NCBI RefSeq assembly: GCF_036002945.1
Contig: NZ_CP108529.1
Span: 7,869,001-7,933,000 of the forward strand
DNA: 64,000 nt
Direction: 5' to 3'
Origin: Streptomyces sp. NBC_01224
GTDB lineage: Bacteria; Actinomycetota; Actinomycetes; Streptomycetales; Streptomycetaceae
Part shown: piece by piece, positions 26,574 through 34,426 of the stretch
How the letters are laid out: every line of letters starts with the position of its first letter
How positions within the stretch are numbered: position 1 is the stretch's first letter
Translations under genes and position numbers: made by a program
Notes under the pieces: generated by a model
The model's input: only the letters and a program-made list of their open reading frames with translations
What the model was told of the DNA's origin: nothing
Databases searched by the model: none

Positions 26574-27800
26574 ATGGCCGAGTTCACGCTCGAACTCAAC
26601 GATGACCAGAAGCAGGTCCGTGACTGGCTTCACGGCTTTGCCGCGGATGTGATCCGACCGGCGGCTTCGGAGTGGGACGAGCGTGAGGAAACGCCCTGGC
26701 CTGTCATCCAGGAGGCGGCCAAGGTCGGCATCTACTCCCTCGACTTCTACGCCCAGCAGTTCTTCGACCCGACAGGCCTCGGCATCCCGATGGCGATGGA
26801 GGAGCTCTTCTGGGGGGACGCGGGCATCGCCCTGTCGATCGTCGGTACAGGCTTGGCGGCCGTGGGCGTCCTGGCCAACGGCACCGACGAGCAGATCGGC
26901 ACCTGGATCCCGCAGATGTACGGCGACGCCGACGATGTAAAGGTCGCCGCCTTCTGCTCCTCCGAGCCGGACGCGGGTTCCGACGTCGCCTCGATGCGCA
27001 CCCGCGCGGTGTACGACCAGGCCAAGGACGAGTGGGTGCTGAACGGCACCAAGACCTGGGCGACCAACGGCGGCATCGCGGGCGTCCATGTCGTCGTCGC
27101 CGTGGTCGACGCGGAGCTCGGCTCCAAGGGACACGCCTCGTTCATCGTGCCGCCGAACACCCCCGGCCTCTCCCAGGGGCAGAAGTTCAAGAAGCACGGC
27201 ATCCGCGCCTCGCACACCGCCGAGGTCGTCCTCGAGGACGTCCGTGTCCCCGGCCACTGCCTGCTCGGCGGCAAGGAGAAGCTCGATCAGCGCCTGGCCC
27301 GGGCCCGCGAGCGCGCCGCGTCCGGTGGCGAGCGGGTGAAGAACGCGGCGATGGCCACCTTCGAGGCTTCCCGCCCCGCGGTCGGCGCCATGGCGGTCGG
27401 CACCGCCCGTGCCGCGTACGAGGTCGCGCTGGACTACGCGAAGACCCGCACTCAGTTCGGCCGGCCGATCATCGACAACCAGGGCATCGCCTTCCAGCTC
27501 GCCGACATGCGTACGCAGATCGACGCGGCCCGGCTGCTGGTCTGGCGCGCCTCCTGGATGGCGACCACCGGCAAGCCGTTCACCTCGGCCGAGGGTTCCA
27601 TGTCCAAGCTGTACGCGAGCGAGACGGCGAAGAAGGTCACCGCGCAGGCCGTGCAGATCCTCGGCGGCAACGGCTTCACCCGTGAATACCCGGTGGAGCG
27701 GATGCACCGGGACGCGGCGATCTACACGATCTTCGAGGGCACGAGCGAGATCCAGCGCCTGGTGATCGCCCGCACCCTCTCGGGCATGCCGATCCGCTAG
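26574..27800 (+). CDS. acyl-CoA dehydrogenase
   Basis: A 408-aa flavoenzyme from ATG 26574 (GGAGGGG 6 nt upstream). Family motifs: AAFCSSEPDAGSDVASM (FAD/substrate binding), TRTQFGRPIIDNQGIAFQLA, ILGGNGFTREYPVERMHRDA and IYTIFEGTSEIQRLVIAR with the catalytic-base Glu near residue 385. It introduces the 2,3 double bond into an acyl-CoA, passing electrons to ETF. Chain specificity is not evident. An insert around residues 235-265 (LARARERAASGGERVKNA) is slightly longer than in typical short-chain enzymes. Likely repressed by the divergent TetR protein. Confidence 0.92.
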   Translation: MAEFTLELNDDQKQVRDWLHGFAADVIRPAASEWDEREETPWPVIQEAAKVGIYSLDFYAQQFFDPTGLGIPMAMEELFWGDAGIALSIVGTGLAAVGVLANGTDEQIGTWIPQMYGDADDVKVAAFCSSEPDAGSDVASMRTRAVYDQAKDEWVLNGTKTWATNGGIAGVHVVVAVVDAELGSKGHASFIVPPNTPGLSQGQKFKKHGIRASHTAEVVLEDVRVPGHCLLGGKEKLDQRLARARERAASGGERVKNAAMATFEASRPAVGAMAVGTARAAYEVALDYAKTRTQFGRPIIDNQGIAFQLADMRTQIDAARLLVWRASWMATTGKPFTSAEGSMSKLYASETAKKVTAQAVQILGGNGFTREYPVERMHRDAAIYTIFEGTSEIQRLVIARTLSGMPIR

Positions 27801-27865
27801 CGCGGGGCGGGGCGGTGGTGTGCACGGTTCATGCTCGTGCGGCCCGCACCCCGGCGCCGGCTGTC

Positions 27866-27911
27866 CTCGATCGCCGGGCAGGCTGAAATTCCAGCCCGTC
27901 CGGCGATCGAG
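27866..27911. terminator. streptomycete-type palindromic intergenic hairpin
   Basis: Arms CTCGATCGCCGG / CCGGCGATCGAG (12 bp), a small internal loop, then GGCTG / CAGCC around an AAATTC loop. It lies between convergent genes (acyl-CoA dehydrogenase and glutathione peroxidase) and resembles the dispersed 'CAGCCCGTCCGGCG' palindrome frequent between streptomycete genes. Confidence 0.75.
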
Positions 27912-27947
27912 CGCAAAGCGGCCGTCCGGTATCGAGGACGGAACCGG

Positions 27948-28436
27948 TCAGGCGGGCAGCTGGGACTCGATGGCTGCGATGAGCTCCGGGGCCTCCGGCT
28001 CCGTGCGAGGGCGCAGGCGCGCGACCGGCTCGCCCGCAGGCGAGATGAGGAACTTCTCGAAGTTCCACTGGACGTCACCGGCCTCGCCGTCGTCGTCCGC
28101 GAGTCCGGTCAGCTCGGCATAGAGAGGGTGGCGCCCTTCTCCGTTCACGTCGGTCTTCTCCAGCAGCGGGAAGCTGACACCGTACGTGGTCGAGCAGAAG
28201 GTCTGGATCTCCTCCGCGTTCCCCGGTTCCTGGCCGGCGAACTGGTTGCACGGCACGCCGAGCACGGTGAAGCCGCGGTCCGCGTACTCCTTCTGGAGTC
28301 GTTCCAGGCCCGCGTACTGCGGGGTGAGTCCGCACTTCGACGCGACGTTCACCAACAGGACCGCCCGGCCACGGTAATCGGCCAGGGAGGTGGGCTCGCC
28401 GGTGAGCGTGCGCAGGGGGATGTCGTACAGCGTCAT
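27948..28436 (-). CDS. glutathione peroxidase family protein
   Basis: A 162-aa thioredoxin-fold peroxidase. The peroxidatic Cys is C35 in VNVASKCGLTPQY, with the partner Gln in VPCNQFAGQEPGN and Trp in DVQWNFEKFLI; these form the catalytic triad. It is a Cys, not a selenocysteine, enzyme. Actinomycetes lack glutathione, so the physiological reductant is probably thioredoxin or mycothiol-linked. Monocistronic with its own start ATG 28436 and AAGGAG-like SD. Confidence 0.9.
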   Translation of the reverse strand: MTLYDIPLRTLTGEPTSLADYRGRAVLLVNVASKCGLTPQYAGLERLQKEYADRGFTVLGVPCNQFAGQEPGNAEEIQTFCSTTYGVSFPLLEKTDVNGEGRHPLYAELTGLADDDGEAGDVQWNFEKFLISPAGEPVARLRPRTEPEAPELIAAIESQLPA

Positions 28437-28532
28437 GAGGCTCTCCTTGTGAGGGTGACTTCCACAGTCATTGTCACGCCCACAAATTGATCGGCACGAA
28501 CCCGATCGCCCGGATTCAGCCGAGGGGGTTGC

Positions 28533-29099
28533 CTACAGGGACGTCGATGGACTCGCCGCCCGATCCGATGCTCCCTGCGCGGAGCCGACCGCCTTGTAGT
28601 AGAGGGTCGTCGGTTTCAGGACGCCTGTCGGGTCGCAGGCGTAGTCCGGAATCGATCCGCACTCCGCCCAGCCTGCCGAACGGTAGAGCCGTTCGGCAGG
28701 ACTGCCGCTCTCGGTGTCCAGCACCAGGAGTGTGACTCCCGCATCGGCGGCCGACCGCTCGGCGGCGGCGAGCAGCGACCTGCCGAGACCCTGGCCGCGG
28801 GCCGACGGACGGACCATCAGCTTGGCAACCTCCGCACGGTGACGGGCGTTCGGCAGCGGAGCCCGGACCAGGCCGATGGTCCCGGCCGGCCGTTCCGCGT
28901 CCCGGGCGATCCAGATCTGAAGGTGTCCCGCATCGACGGCCCCGGCCCTCTCCCGCCACCAGGCAGCGGCCACGTCACGGTCCAGCGGCGCGAGAAATCC
29001 CACCGATGATCCGCCGTTCACGGTCTCCACCAGGAGGCCGGCCAACTCATCGGCGTAGGTGACCAGTTCGGGTCCGGAGACCGGGACGATCTCGGTCAT
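28533..29099 (-). CDS. GNAT-family N-acetyltransferase
   Basis: A 188-aa protein. The acetyl-CoA-binding motif A is VRPSARGQGLGRSLLAAAE near residue 95, followed by LLVLDTESGSPAERLYRSAGW (motif B). ATG 29099 has AAAGGA upstream. It lies 30 bp after the XRE-cupin regulator on the same strand, so the pair is probably co-transcribed, with the regulator controlling the acetyltransferase. The substrate is unknown. Confidence 0.88.
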   Translation of the reverse strand: MTEIVPVSGPELVTYADELAGLLVETVNGGSSVGFLAPLDRDVAAAWWRERAGAVDAGHLQIWIARDAERPAGTIGLVRAPLPNARHRAEVAKLMVRPSARGQGLGRSLLAAAERSAADAGVTLLVLDTESGSPAERLYRSAGWAECGSIPDYACDPTGVLKPTTLYYKAVGSAQGASDRAASPSTSL

Positions 29100-29129
29100 G
29101 AGACGGGTCCTTTCACGGCTTCACAGCAT

Positions 29130-29711
29130 TCACGGCAGGACGATCATCAGTGCGTAGCGGACCTGTTCCGGTCCCGGACAGTGGAAGCGCGAAGGGCCGC
29201 GCAGCCGGAAGCGCAGGCAGTCGCCTCTGCGCACGGTGTGCACGGTGTTGTCGACGGTGATCTCCACTGTCCCCTCCAGCACCCAGACATGCTGCTCCAC
29301 ACCGGACACCGGCGCGTTCTCGTATGCGACGGCGGCTCCGGCGTCGAGAGTGCCCTCGATGACCTCCGCGCGCAGGCCGGTGTGCGGCGGCGAGACCGAG
29401 CGGCGTACGAAGCCCGATGCCTCGTCCCGCCACACCGGTTGCCGCGCGGCGGGAACCAGTTGCGGTGGTTCCGCCTCCACCTCCATCAGCAGCCGGGACA
29501 TCGTCCGCTCGTAGACCGTGCACAACTTGCCGAGAAGGGAGGCGGTCGGGCTCAACTCGCCGCGCTCCAGTCGGGACAGCGTGGAGCGGCTCACCTCGCT
29601 TCGCCGGGACAGTTCGTCCAGCGACCAGCCGCGTTCGGTACGTAGTTCGCCCAGTCGCGCGGCGAGCCGGGCGTCGGCGGAGCCGGGTTCCGCCCTTGCG
29701 AATTCTCTCAC
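29130..29711 (-). CDS. XRE-family regulator with cupin domain
   Basis: A 193-aa protein from GTG 29711. The HTH_3 domain (LDELSRRSEVSRSTLSRLE) is at residues 32-55 and a cupin at 115-185 (EQHVWVLEGTVEITVD). This HTH-cupin architecture senses small ligands; here the downstream partner is a GNAT acetyltransferase. The sequence just upstream contains ATTCTC...CAAT and ATTGGAGAAT inverted elements (29702-29740) that may be its own operator. A -10-like TACTGT lies a few nt upstream of the start, so the mRNA may be leaderless. Confidence 0.87.
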   Translation of the reverse strand: MREFARAEPGSADARLAARLGELRTERGWSLDELSRRSEVSRSTLSRLERGELSPTASLLGKLCTVYERTMSRLLMEVEAEPPQLVPAARQPVWRDEASGFVRRSVSPPHTGLRAEVIEGTLDAGAAVAYENAPVSGVEQHVWVLEGTVEITVDNTVHTVRRGDCLRFRLRGPSRFHCPGPEQVRYALMIVLP

Positions 29712-29872
29712 AATGGAGACAGTATCCCAGATTGGAGAATGGTTGTGTCATCGGCCGACAGCTGGATGTGGTCGTTCGGCTGACCGAGCGCTGTCGTGCC
29801 ACGCTTGTTCGAGGAGGTCCCGGCGGGCCCGCTCCGGTCTGCCGGGGCGCTCTGCCAGCCGAGGAGGCCGAA

Positions 29873-30310
29873 ATGGCAAGTGCCAGCACCGGGCCGAGTG
29901 TGGCGCGTGACGCCACGCCGAGTTCGCATCATCCCTTCCGGTACGGCTGGACCGCCTTCGCGGCGGTTCTGATGATCCTCGGCGGAGCGATGGCGGTCTT
30001 CGAAGGGATCGCCGCCATCGCCAAGGACAACATCTTCGTTGCCACACACAACTATGCGTTCCAGCTCAGCCTCACCGGCTGGGGCTGGATCCACCTCATT
30101 CTGGGCATCGTCATAGTCCTCGCCGGCTGTGCGCTGTTCACCGGGGCCGCATGGGCACGCGTCGTGGGCATCGTGCTCGCAGGCCTGGGTGCACTCGCCA
30201 ACTTCCTGTGGCTGCCCTTCTACCCGTTCTGGTCCATCGTGCTCATCGCCATCAACGTCTTCATCCTCTGGGCGCTCTGCGCGGGTCCGCAGGAGGAGGA
30301 AGGGACCTGA
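29873..30310 (+). CDS. DUF7144-type four-helix membrane protein
   Basis: A 145-aa protein from ATG 29873 (GAGGAGG upstream). A polar N-terminus of about 25 residues is followed by four membrane segments (TAFAAVLMILGGAMAVFEGI; WIHLILGIVIVLAGCALFTG; VVGIVLAGLGALANFLWL; WSIVLIAINVFILWALC). This matches a family widespread in actinobacteria and often found near stress genes. The function is unknown. It converges on the ClC gene with a 16-bp gap. Confidence 0.75.
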   Translation: MASASTGPSVARDATPSSHHPFRYGWTAFAAVLMILGGAMAVFEGIAAIAKDNIFVATHNYAFQLSLTGWGWIHLILGIVIVLAGCALFTGAAWARVVGIVLAGLGALANFLWLPFYPFWSIVLIAINVFILWALCAGPQEEEGT

Positions 30311-30326
30311 GGCCACGGCCTGCCCG

Positions 30327-31682
30327 TCATCCTCGATCCGGTCGGGAGCCGGCACTCGCCGGAGCGTCGGGTGCCGGAGGCAGGGCGGCCGATGACGGAG
30401 TGAGCCTGAGTGTGACGACGTAGGAGACCACGACCGAGACGATCACCAGCGGCATGACGGTCAGGCCCTCGGACTCCAGCAGCAAGGTGGCCAGCAGTAC
30501 CGAGGTCATCGGCAGCTTCAGCATCGCCACGCACATGGCACCGATGCCCATCGCGAAGCCCGACGTCGGATTCAGCCCGGGGAGATGGGACAGCGCGAGT
30601 CCGCCCGCCGCTCCTACGAACATCGCCGGAAAGACGGGGCCTCCCCGGAAGCTGCTCAAGGACGCGCAGTACGCCAGCGCCTTGCACAGGGCGAGCACCA
30701 GGAGCGCGGCAACCGAGTAGCCCGCGCTCCGGGAGAGCAGCGGGTCGAGCGCGCTCTCCCCGGAGAACAGCACCCCGGATGCGTCCCTTCCCGTGCCCTG
30801 CGCGTACACGAACGCCACCAGACCGACGACCAGGCCCATGACCACGGTGGCCACCACCGTCCGCCGCTCGACCCGAGCCTGAAGGAGCAGGGCGAGCCGC
30901 TGAATGCCCGCGCCGGCGAAGGCTGCCGCGAGGCCCAGCACGACTGCCCAGCCGAACTGTGCGATGTCGGGCTCCTCGGCGTGGGGCACATGGTGGAGCG
31001 CCAGGGAGTACGTCCCCAGGCCGGTCCATGAGCCGAGACCGGTGAAGATGAGCGCCCCGATGCCGGCGGCGAGCAGTCCCGGCACCAGGACCATCCCGAG
31101 CAACATCCCGGCCAGCCCCGAGGCCTCCATCAGGAGAAAGGCACCCAGGAGCGGAGAGCCCAGCAGTGCGCTGATGGCGGCGAAGCTCCCCGCGGCTCCC
31201 ACCACGGCACTCGCCTTGGGACTGATGCCCGGCTTGACCAGACGCACCGCGTACACGGCCAGACCGCCGCCGAGCGCGATGAGCGGCGCCTCGGGACCGA
31301 GCACGGCCCCGACACCCAGCGAGGCGAGCGCCGCGAATGCGATGCCGGGCAGCTCCACCGCCGAGGGCGCCCCTGTGTGCATGAGACCGTCGGCGGGCCG
31401 GTGGCCTCCCTTTCCGGGTAGGTGGCGGACGGTCAGCCCGACCAGCAGGCCGGCCACGGCGAGCAGCGGCACCGGCCACCACGAGGGCGTGCCGGCGAAG
31501 CCCAGCGCCCTGGGCAGGTCGTCGTAGGTGAGCGACTGGAGTTCGTGGACGAGGGCGAGGAAGCCGAACGCCACTGCCGAGATCGGGATTCCGAGAAGCG
31601 CCGCCACTACGAGGAGCATGGCGTAAGCGCGGGTGCGGATCAGTGTGAAGGGGTCCGGCGGCGCCGTGGTGGTGGCCGGCAT
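30327..31682 (-). CDS. ClC-family chloride channel/antiporter
   Basis: A 451-aa protein from ATG 31682 (GAGGGG about 9 nt upstream). There are about 11 hydrophobic segments with ClC signatures: GPEAPLIALGG (the GxExP gating motif with its Glu), GSPLLGAFLLMEASG and FRGGPVFPAMFVGAAGG (the GxFxP-type motif near the end of the core). The C-terminus is short and lacks CBS domains. It moves chloride (or another anion) across the membrane; channel versus H+ exchange cannot be decided. Confidence 0.88.
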   Translation of the reverse strand: MPATTTAPPDPFTLIRTRAYAMLLVVAALLGIPISAVAFGFLALVHELQSLTYDDLPRALGFAGTPSWWPVPLLAVAGLLVGLTVRHLPGKGGHRPADGLMHTGAPSAVELPGIAFAALASLGVGAVLGPEAPLIALGGGLAVYAVRLVKPGISPKASAVVGAAGSFAAISALLGSPLLGAFLLMEASGLAGMLLGMVLVPGLLAAGIGALIFTGLGSWTGLGTYSLALHHVPHAEEPDIAQFGWAVVLGLAAAFAGAGIQRLALLLQARVERRTVVATVVMGLVVGLVAFVYAQGTGRDASGVLFSGESALDPLLSRSAGYSVAALLVLALCKALAYCASLSSFRGGPVFPAMFVGAAGGLALSHLPGLNPTSGFAMGIGAMCVAMLKLPMTSVLLATLLLESEGLTVMPLVIVSVVVSYVVTLRLTPSSAALPPAPDAPASAGSRPDRG

Positions 31683-32306
31683 GATCGTTGTCCCCTCGGT
31701 GTCGGAACCCATCTGGAACACACTGTTCCGCAAGCGTCCACAAGGAGTTAGCACAATGCGGTCACGTGGCCGCGATGCCCCCGCTGTGTGCGGGCGGTGA
31801 TTTCCGTACGGCCATTCGCTTGGACCAGCGCCGTGGGCGGACTGCCGCCCACGGGGTCACAACGGCAAAGACGGGTTTCCGATGTGAGCACGCGGATGAT
31901 GCACCGGGACGAAACCTCGACGAGGCGCTGGACCGGGCGCGCGACCGGGAGTGCCGCTGACGATGGCCATCAGGCGACGGCCATCAGGCCGACAGCCGCC
32001 TGGACGGGGGACTCCGCAGGACGGCGACGTCTCCCGGATGTGCAGCCGGGATGCGGTTGTTGGTGACCGGGGCGAGTCGCCCGGCCGGGCGGACGACGAA
32101 CAGCACGTCGTGCCCGGCCGGGACGGCTTCGACGACCCGGTGGGCCACTCGGCCATGGGAGGGACCAGCTGTCCGTCCCATGGGTCAACGGGGCCCAGGA
32201 TCACCCACGTGCACGGCCGAGATGCGCTGCGGTCCACCCGCTGTTGCAATGGCCAAGGCCGTGGTCTCCGGCGGAACCGGGGCAGTCGAGATTCTGAGGA
32301 GCTGGC
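31683..32306. other. intergenic region without a convincing intact gene
   Basis: About 620 bp between the divergent ClC and DUF6325 genes. On the minus strand at 31984-32181 the phrase GRVAHRVVEAVPAGHDVLFV resembles the C-terminal end of a universal stress protein, but no start, nucleotide motif or continuous frame is present. It is at most a decayed gene. Confidence 0.4.
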
Positions 32307-32753
32307 GTGAGCGGCGAGAGCGACGAGACGGGACCGATCGACTACCTGGTGATCGAGTTCCCGACGGGAAGCCGGATGACGGGAGAAGGACTGCCCCTGC
32401 TGGTCGACCTGGTCGACCGGGGCATCATCCGGATCCTGGATCTGATCTTCGTCAGGAAGAACCAGGACGGAACGGTCGAGGGCGTGGAACTCTCCGAAGC
32501 GACCGGGGACGGCGGTGAAGACCTCGCCGTGTTCGAAGGGGCATCCTCGGGCCTGCTCGGCCAGGACGACATCGACGAGGCGAGCACGGTCCTCGAACCC
32601 GGCAGCGCTGCCGGAATCCTCATCTACGAGAACGTGTGGGCGGGACCCCTCGCGGCCGCGCTGCGCCGCTCCGGAGGCCGCCTCGTCGCCAACGGGCGTA
32701 TCCCGATCCAGGAGGTCCTGGCCTCGCTCGACGCGGCCGAGTCCAGGGTCTGA
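32307..32753 (+). CDS. DUF6325 family protein
   Basis: A 148-aa cytoplasmic protein from GTG 32307. The hallmark segments are PIDYLVIEFP, GLPLLVDLVDRGIIRILDLIF and AVFEGASSGLLGQDDIDEA, with ENVWAGPLAAALRRSGG near the end. These proteins are common in streptomycetes beside SHOCT-domain genes, as here (32842). The function is unknown; the pairing suggests a membrane-stress or protein-quality role, which is only a guess. Confidence 0.8.
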   Translation: MSGESDETGPIDYLVIEFPTGSRMTGEGLPLLVDLVDRGIIRILDLIFVRKNQDGTVEGVELSEATGDGGEDLAVFEGASSGLLGQDDIDEASTVLEPGSAAGILIYENVWAGPLAAALRRSGGRLVANGRIPIQEVLASLDAAESRV

Positions 32754-32841
32754 GCCGTTCACGGTCCCGTCGGGCCGACCGTCCCCGCTCACCCTCGGTC
32801 GGGCGGACCGTCCGCGCAGAGCCAGTCAAAGGAGATGCACC

Positions 32842-33141
32842 ATGCCAGGCCTTCTTCGCGGCGTCGCCCGTACGGCGGTGATCGCCGGAACCGCCACCTC
32901 GGTCTCCAACCGGGTCTCCCGGCGGCAGGCGGGCCGCTGGGCGCAGCAGGACGCCGCGCAGGCACAGGCGGCCCAGCCCGCCCCCGCAGCGCCTCCGTCG
33001 CCCGCTCCCACGTCTCTCGCACCGGAGGACGAGATGAGCAACAAGATCGCTCAGCTCAAGGAACTCGGTGACCTCAAGAGCCAAGGAGTGCTGAGCGACA
33101 GCGAGTTCGCGGCTCAGAAGGCCAGAATCCTCGCCCCCTGA
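32842..33141 (+). CDS. SHOCT-domain protein
   Basis: A 99-aa protein from ATG 32842 (AAAGGAG upstream). The N-terminus is basic with a short hydrophobic run, the middle is Ala/Gln/Pro-rich, and the C-terminal SHOCT module reads IAQLKELGDLKSQGVLSDSE then FAAQKARIL, a short helical hairpin often tethered to another domain. It is the typical partner of the DUF6325 gene 88 bp upstream and is probably in the same transcript. No enzymatic function is implied. Confidence 0.82.
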   Translation: MPGLLRGVARTAVIAGTATSVSNRVSRRQAGRWAQQDAAQAQAAQPAPAAPPSPAPTSLAPEDEMSNKIAQLKELGDLKSQGVLSDSEFAAQKARILAP

Positions 33142-33175
33142 CGGGTCCGGGCCGGCCACCGGCGCCCGCTGCGGC

Positions 33176-33883
33176 TCACTGCCGCTTGTCGTCCCAGGGA
33201 GTGCCCATCCAGCTGTCGAAGGTGCGGATCAGCGCTGTCAGCGCGGCTGCGAGCCGCCAGTCGACCCACGGTGCGTGGACATGGATCTCGTCGTCGTCCG
33301 ACCGGAACTCCAGCGGGACATCCTGGCCGGCCCGCCAGATGATGCGCCGCGGCCCCCGCGCCGCATCGCCGCTGCCGCTCAGGAGGCTGCCCACGCCGAT
33401 GGCCACCTGGACGGGGAACAGCAGCCACCACACGTACTACCAGAAGATCCGGCCCTTGAGGCCGACCGCCTCCTGGCAACCGGTCTGCGCGACCGTCCAG
33501 CGGGTCCGCAGCCCCTTCCCGGAGAGGGCCTTCTCGCGGACGACTGTGCCGATGGGCTCACCCTGCGCGCCCAGCATCTGGTACGTGGCGACGCCATCGG
33601 CCGCGGATGTGGTGACCAGGGTCGCCACCCGGGCCCGGCGATCGGGACCGGCCCACAGGACGAAGGAACGCGCACCCGTCTTGCGGGCCGCGAGGTACGC
33701 GGGTATCCCGCCCTGCGGCAGCTCACGCTCCACATGGGCGACCACCCGGGACTCCCCGCCGGGCTCGTCCGCGAACTTGACGACATGGCCGATGGACGCG
33801 ACCGCATCAGAGGCGATGTCCTGTCTCGCCTCCTTGTCCTTCTTCGGCCGGGGGACCGACTCCAATGTCAGCACGCTGCTCAC
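33176..33883 (-). pseudogene. LURP/scramblase-like membrane-tethered protein, interrupted by TAG
   Basis: Two consecutive segments lie in the same frame: 33437-33883 (ending GLKGRIFW) and, after a TAG at 33437-33439, YVWWLLFPVQVAIGVGSLL and on to 33176. Together they make a 235-codon gene: a beta-rich N-terminal domain (SFVLWAGPDRRARVATL, then GEPIGTVVREKAL) reminiscent of LURP1/scramblase-like folds, then a membrane segment and a short beta-rich tail. One Tyr/Trp codon mutated to amber would explain the break. I cannot name the family firmly. It is probably a recent nonsense mutation, or a sequencing error. Confidence 0.55.
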
Positions 33884-33952
33884 CCGTGAACTCCTCCGTT
33901 GTGTGCCGTTCGGAAGTCGCGGAGTGGACGGGCGTCTTGAGAAGATCGATTC

Positions 33953-34189
33953 GTGGAGTCCGCTGAACCCTTCCCCGAATCCGGCGTCGAGCCGTTGCCC
34001 GACGGTCCGGCCGACCGGACCGCCCGGCGACGGGTGGTGCGCTGCCGCATGTGCGGGCGCCCGCTCACCGGTACGGAGTCACGCCGCACCGGCCTCGGCC
34101 CGGCCTGCGACGCCAAACTGCACCCGGCGCCCCCGGACATCCGCAGCCGCCGCCACGAGGTCGAGCAGGACCCGCTCCCCGGCACCTGA
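33953..34189 (+). CDS. DUF6011-type zinc-binding protein
   Basis: A 78-aa protein from GTG 33953. It carries CRMCGRPLTGTESRRTGLG followed by PACDAKL, a small treble-clef-like Cys3 motif typical of DUF6011 proteins. These are short and common near accessory DNA. A specific function is unknown. It lies just left of the tesB fragment and outside the prophage. Confidence 0.7.
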   Translation: MESAEPFPESGVEPLPDGPADRTARRRVVRCRMCGRPLTGTESRRTGLGPACDAKLHPAPPDIRSRRHEVEQDPLPGT

Positions 34190-34201
34190 GCCCGGGCACG
34201 G

Positions 34202-34387
34202 CTACTCGCCCAGGCGGCGGAACAGCCCCTCCTGCACCACGGACACGAGCAGATTGCCTCCGCGGTCGTAGATCCGGCCGCGCGCCAGCCCCCGTCCGCC
34301 TGTTGCGATCGGCGACTCCTGGTCGTAGAGGAACCACTCGTCCGCCCGGAACGGCCGGTGGAACCACATCGCGTGGTCCAGCGAGTA
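34202..34387 (-). pseudogene. tesB: acyl-CoA thioesterase II, C-terminal fragment (left side of prophage)
   Basis: The minus strand reads SLDHAMWFHRPFRADEWFLY and, later, GGRGLARGRIYDRGGNLLVS, ending VVQEGLFRRLGE then TAG at 34202. This is the conserved C-terminus of TesB-type hot-dog thioesterases. Homology stops at the Ser codon at 34382-34384; beyond it the sequence is that of the prophage left end. Its N-terminal half lies at 42758-43054. The middle of about 125 codons is absent from the window. Confidence 0.85.
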
Positions 34388-34426
34388 ATGTTCACACTAC
34401 TTGGCAATAGGGGAGGGGTACGGCTC

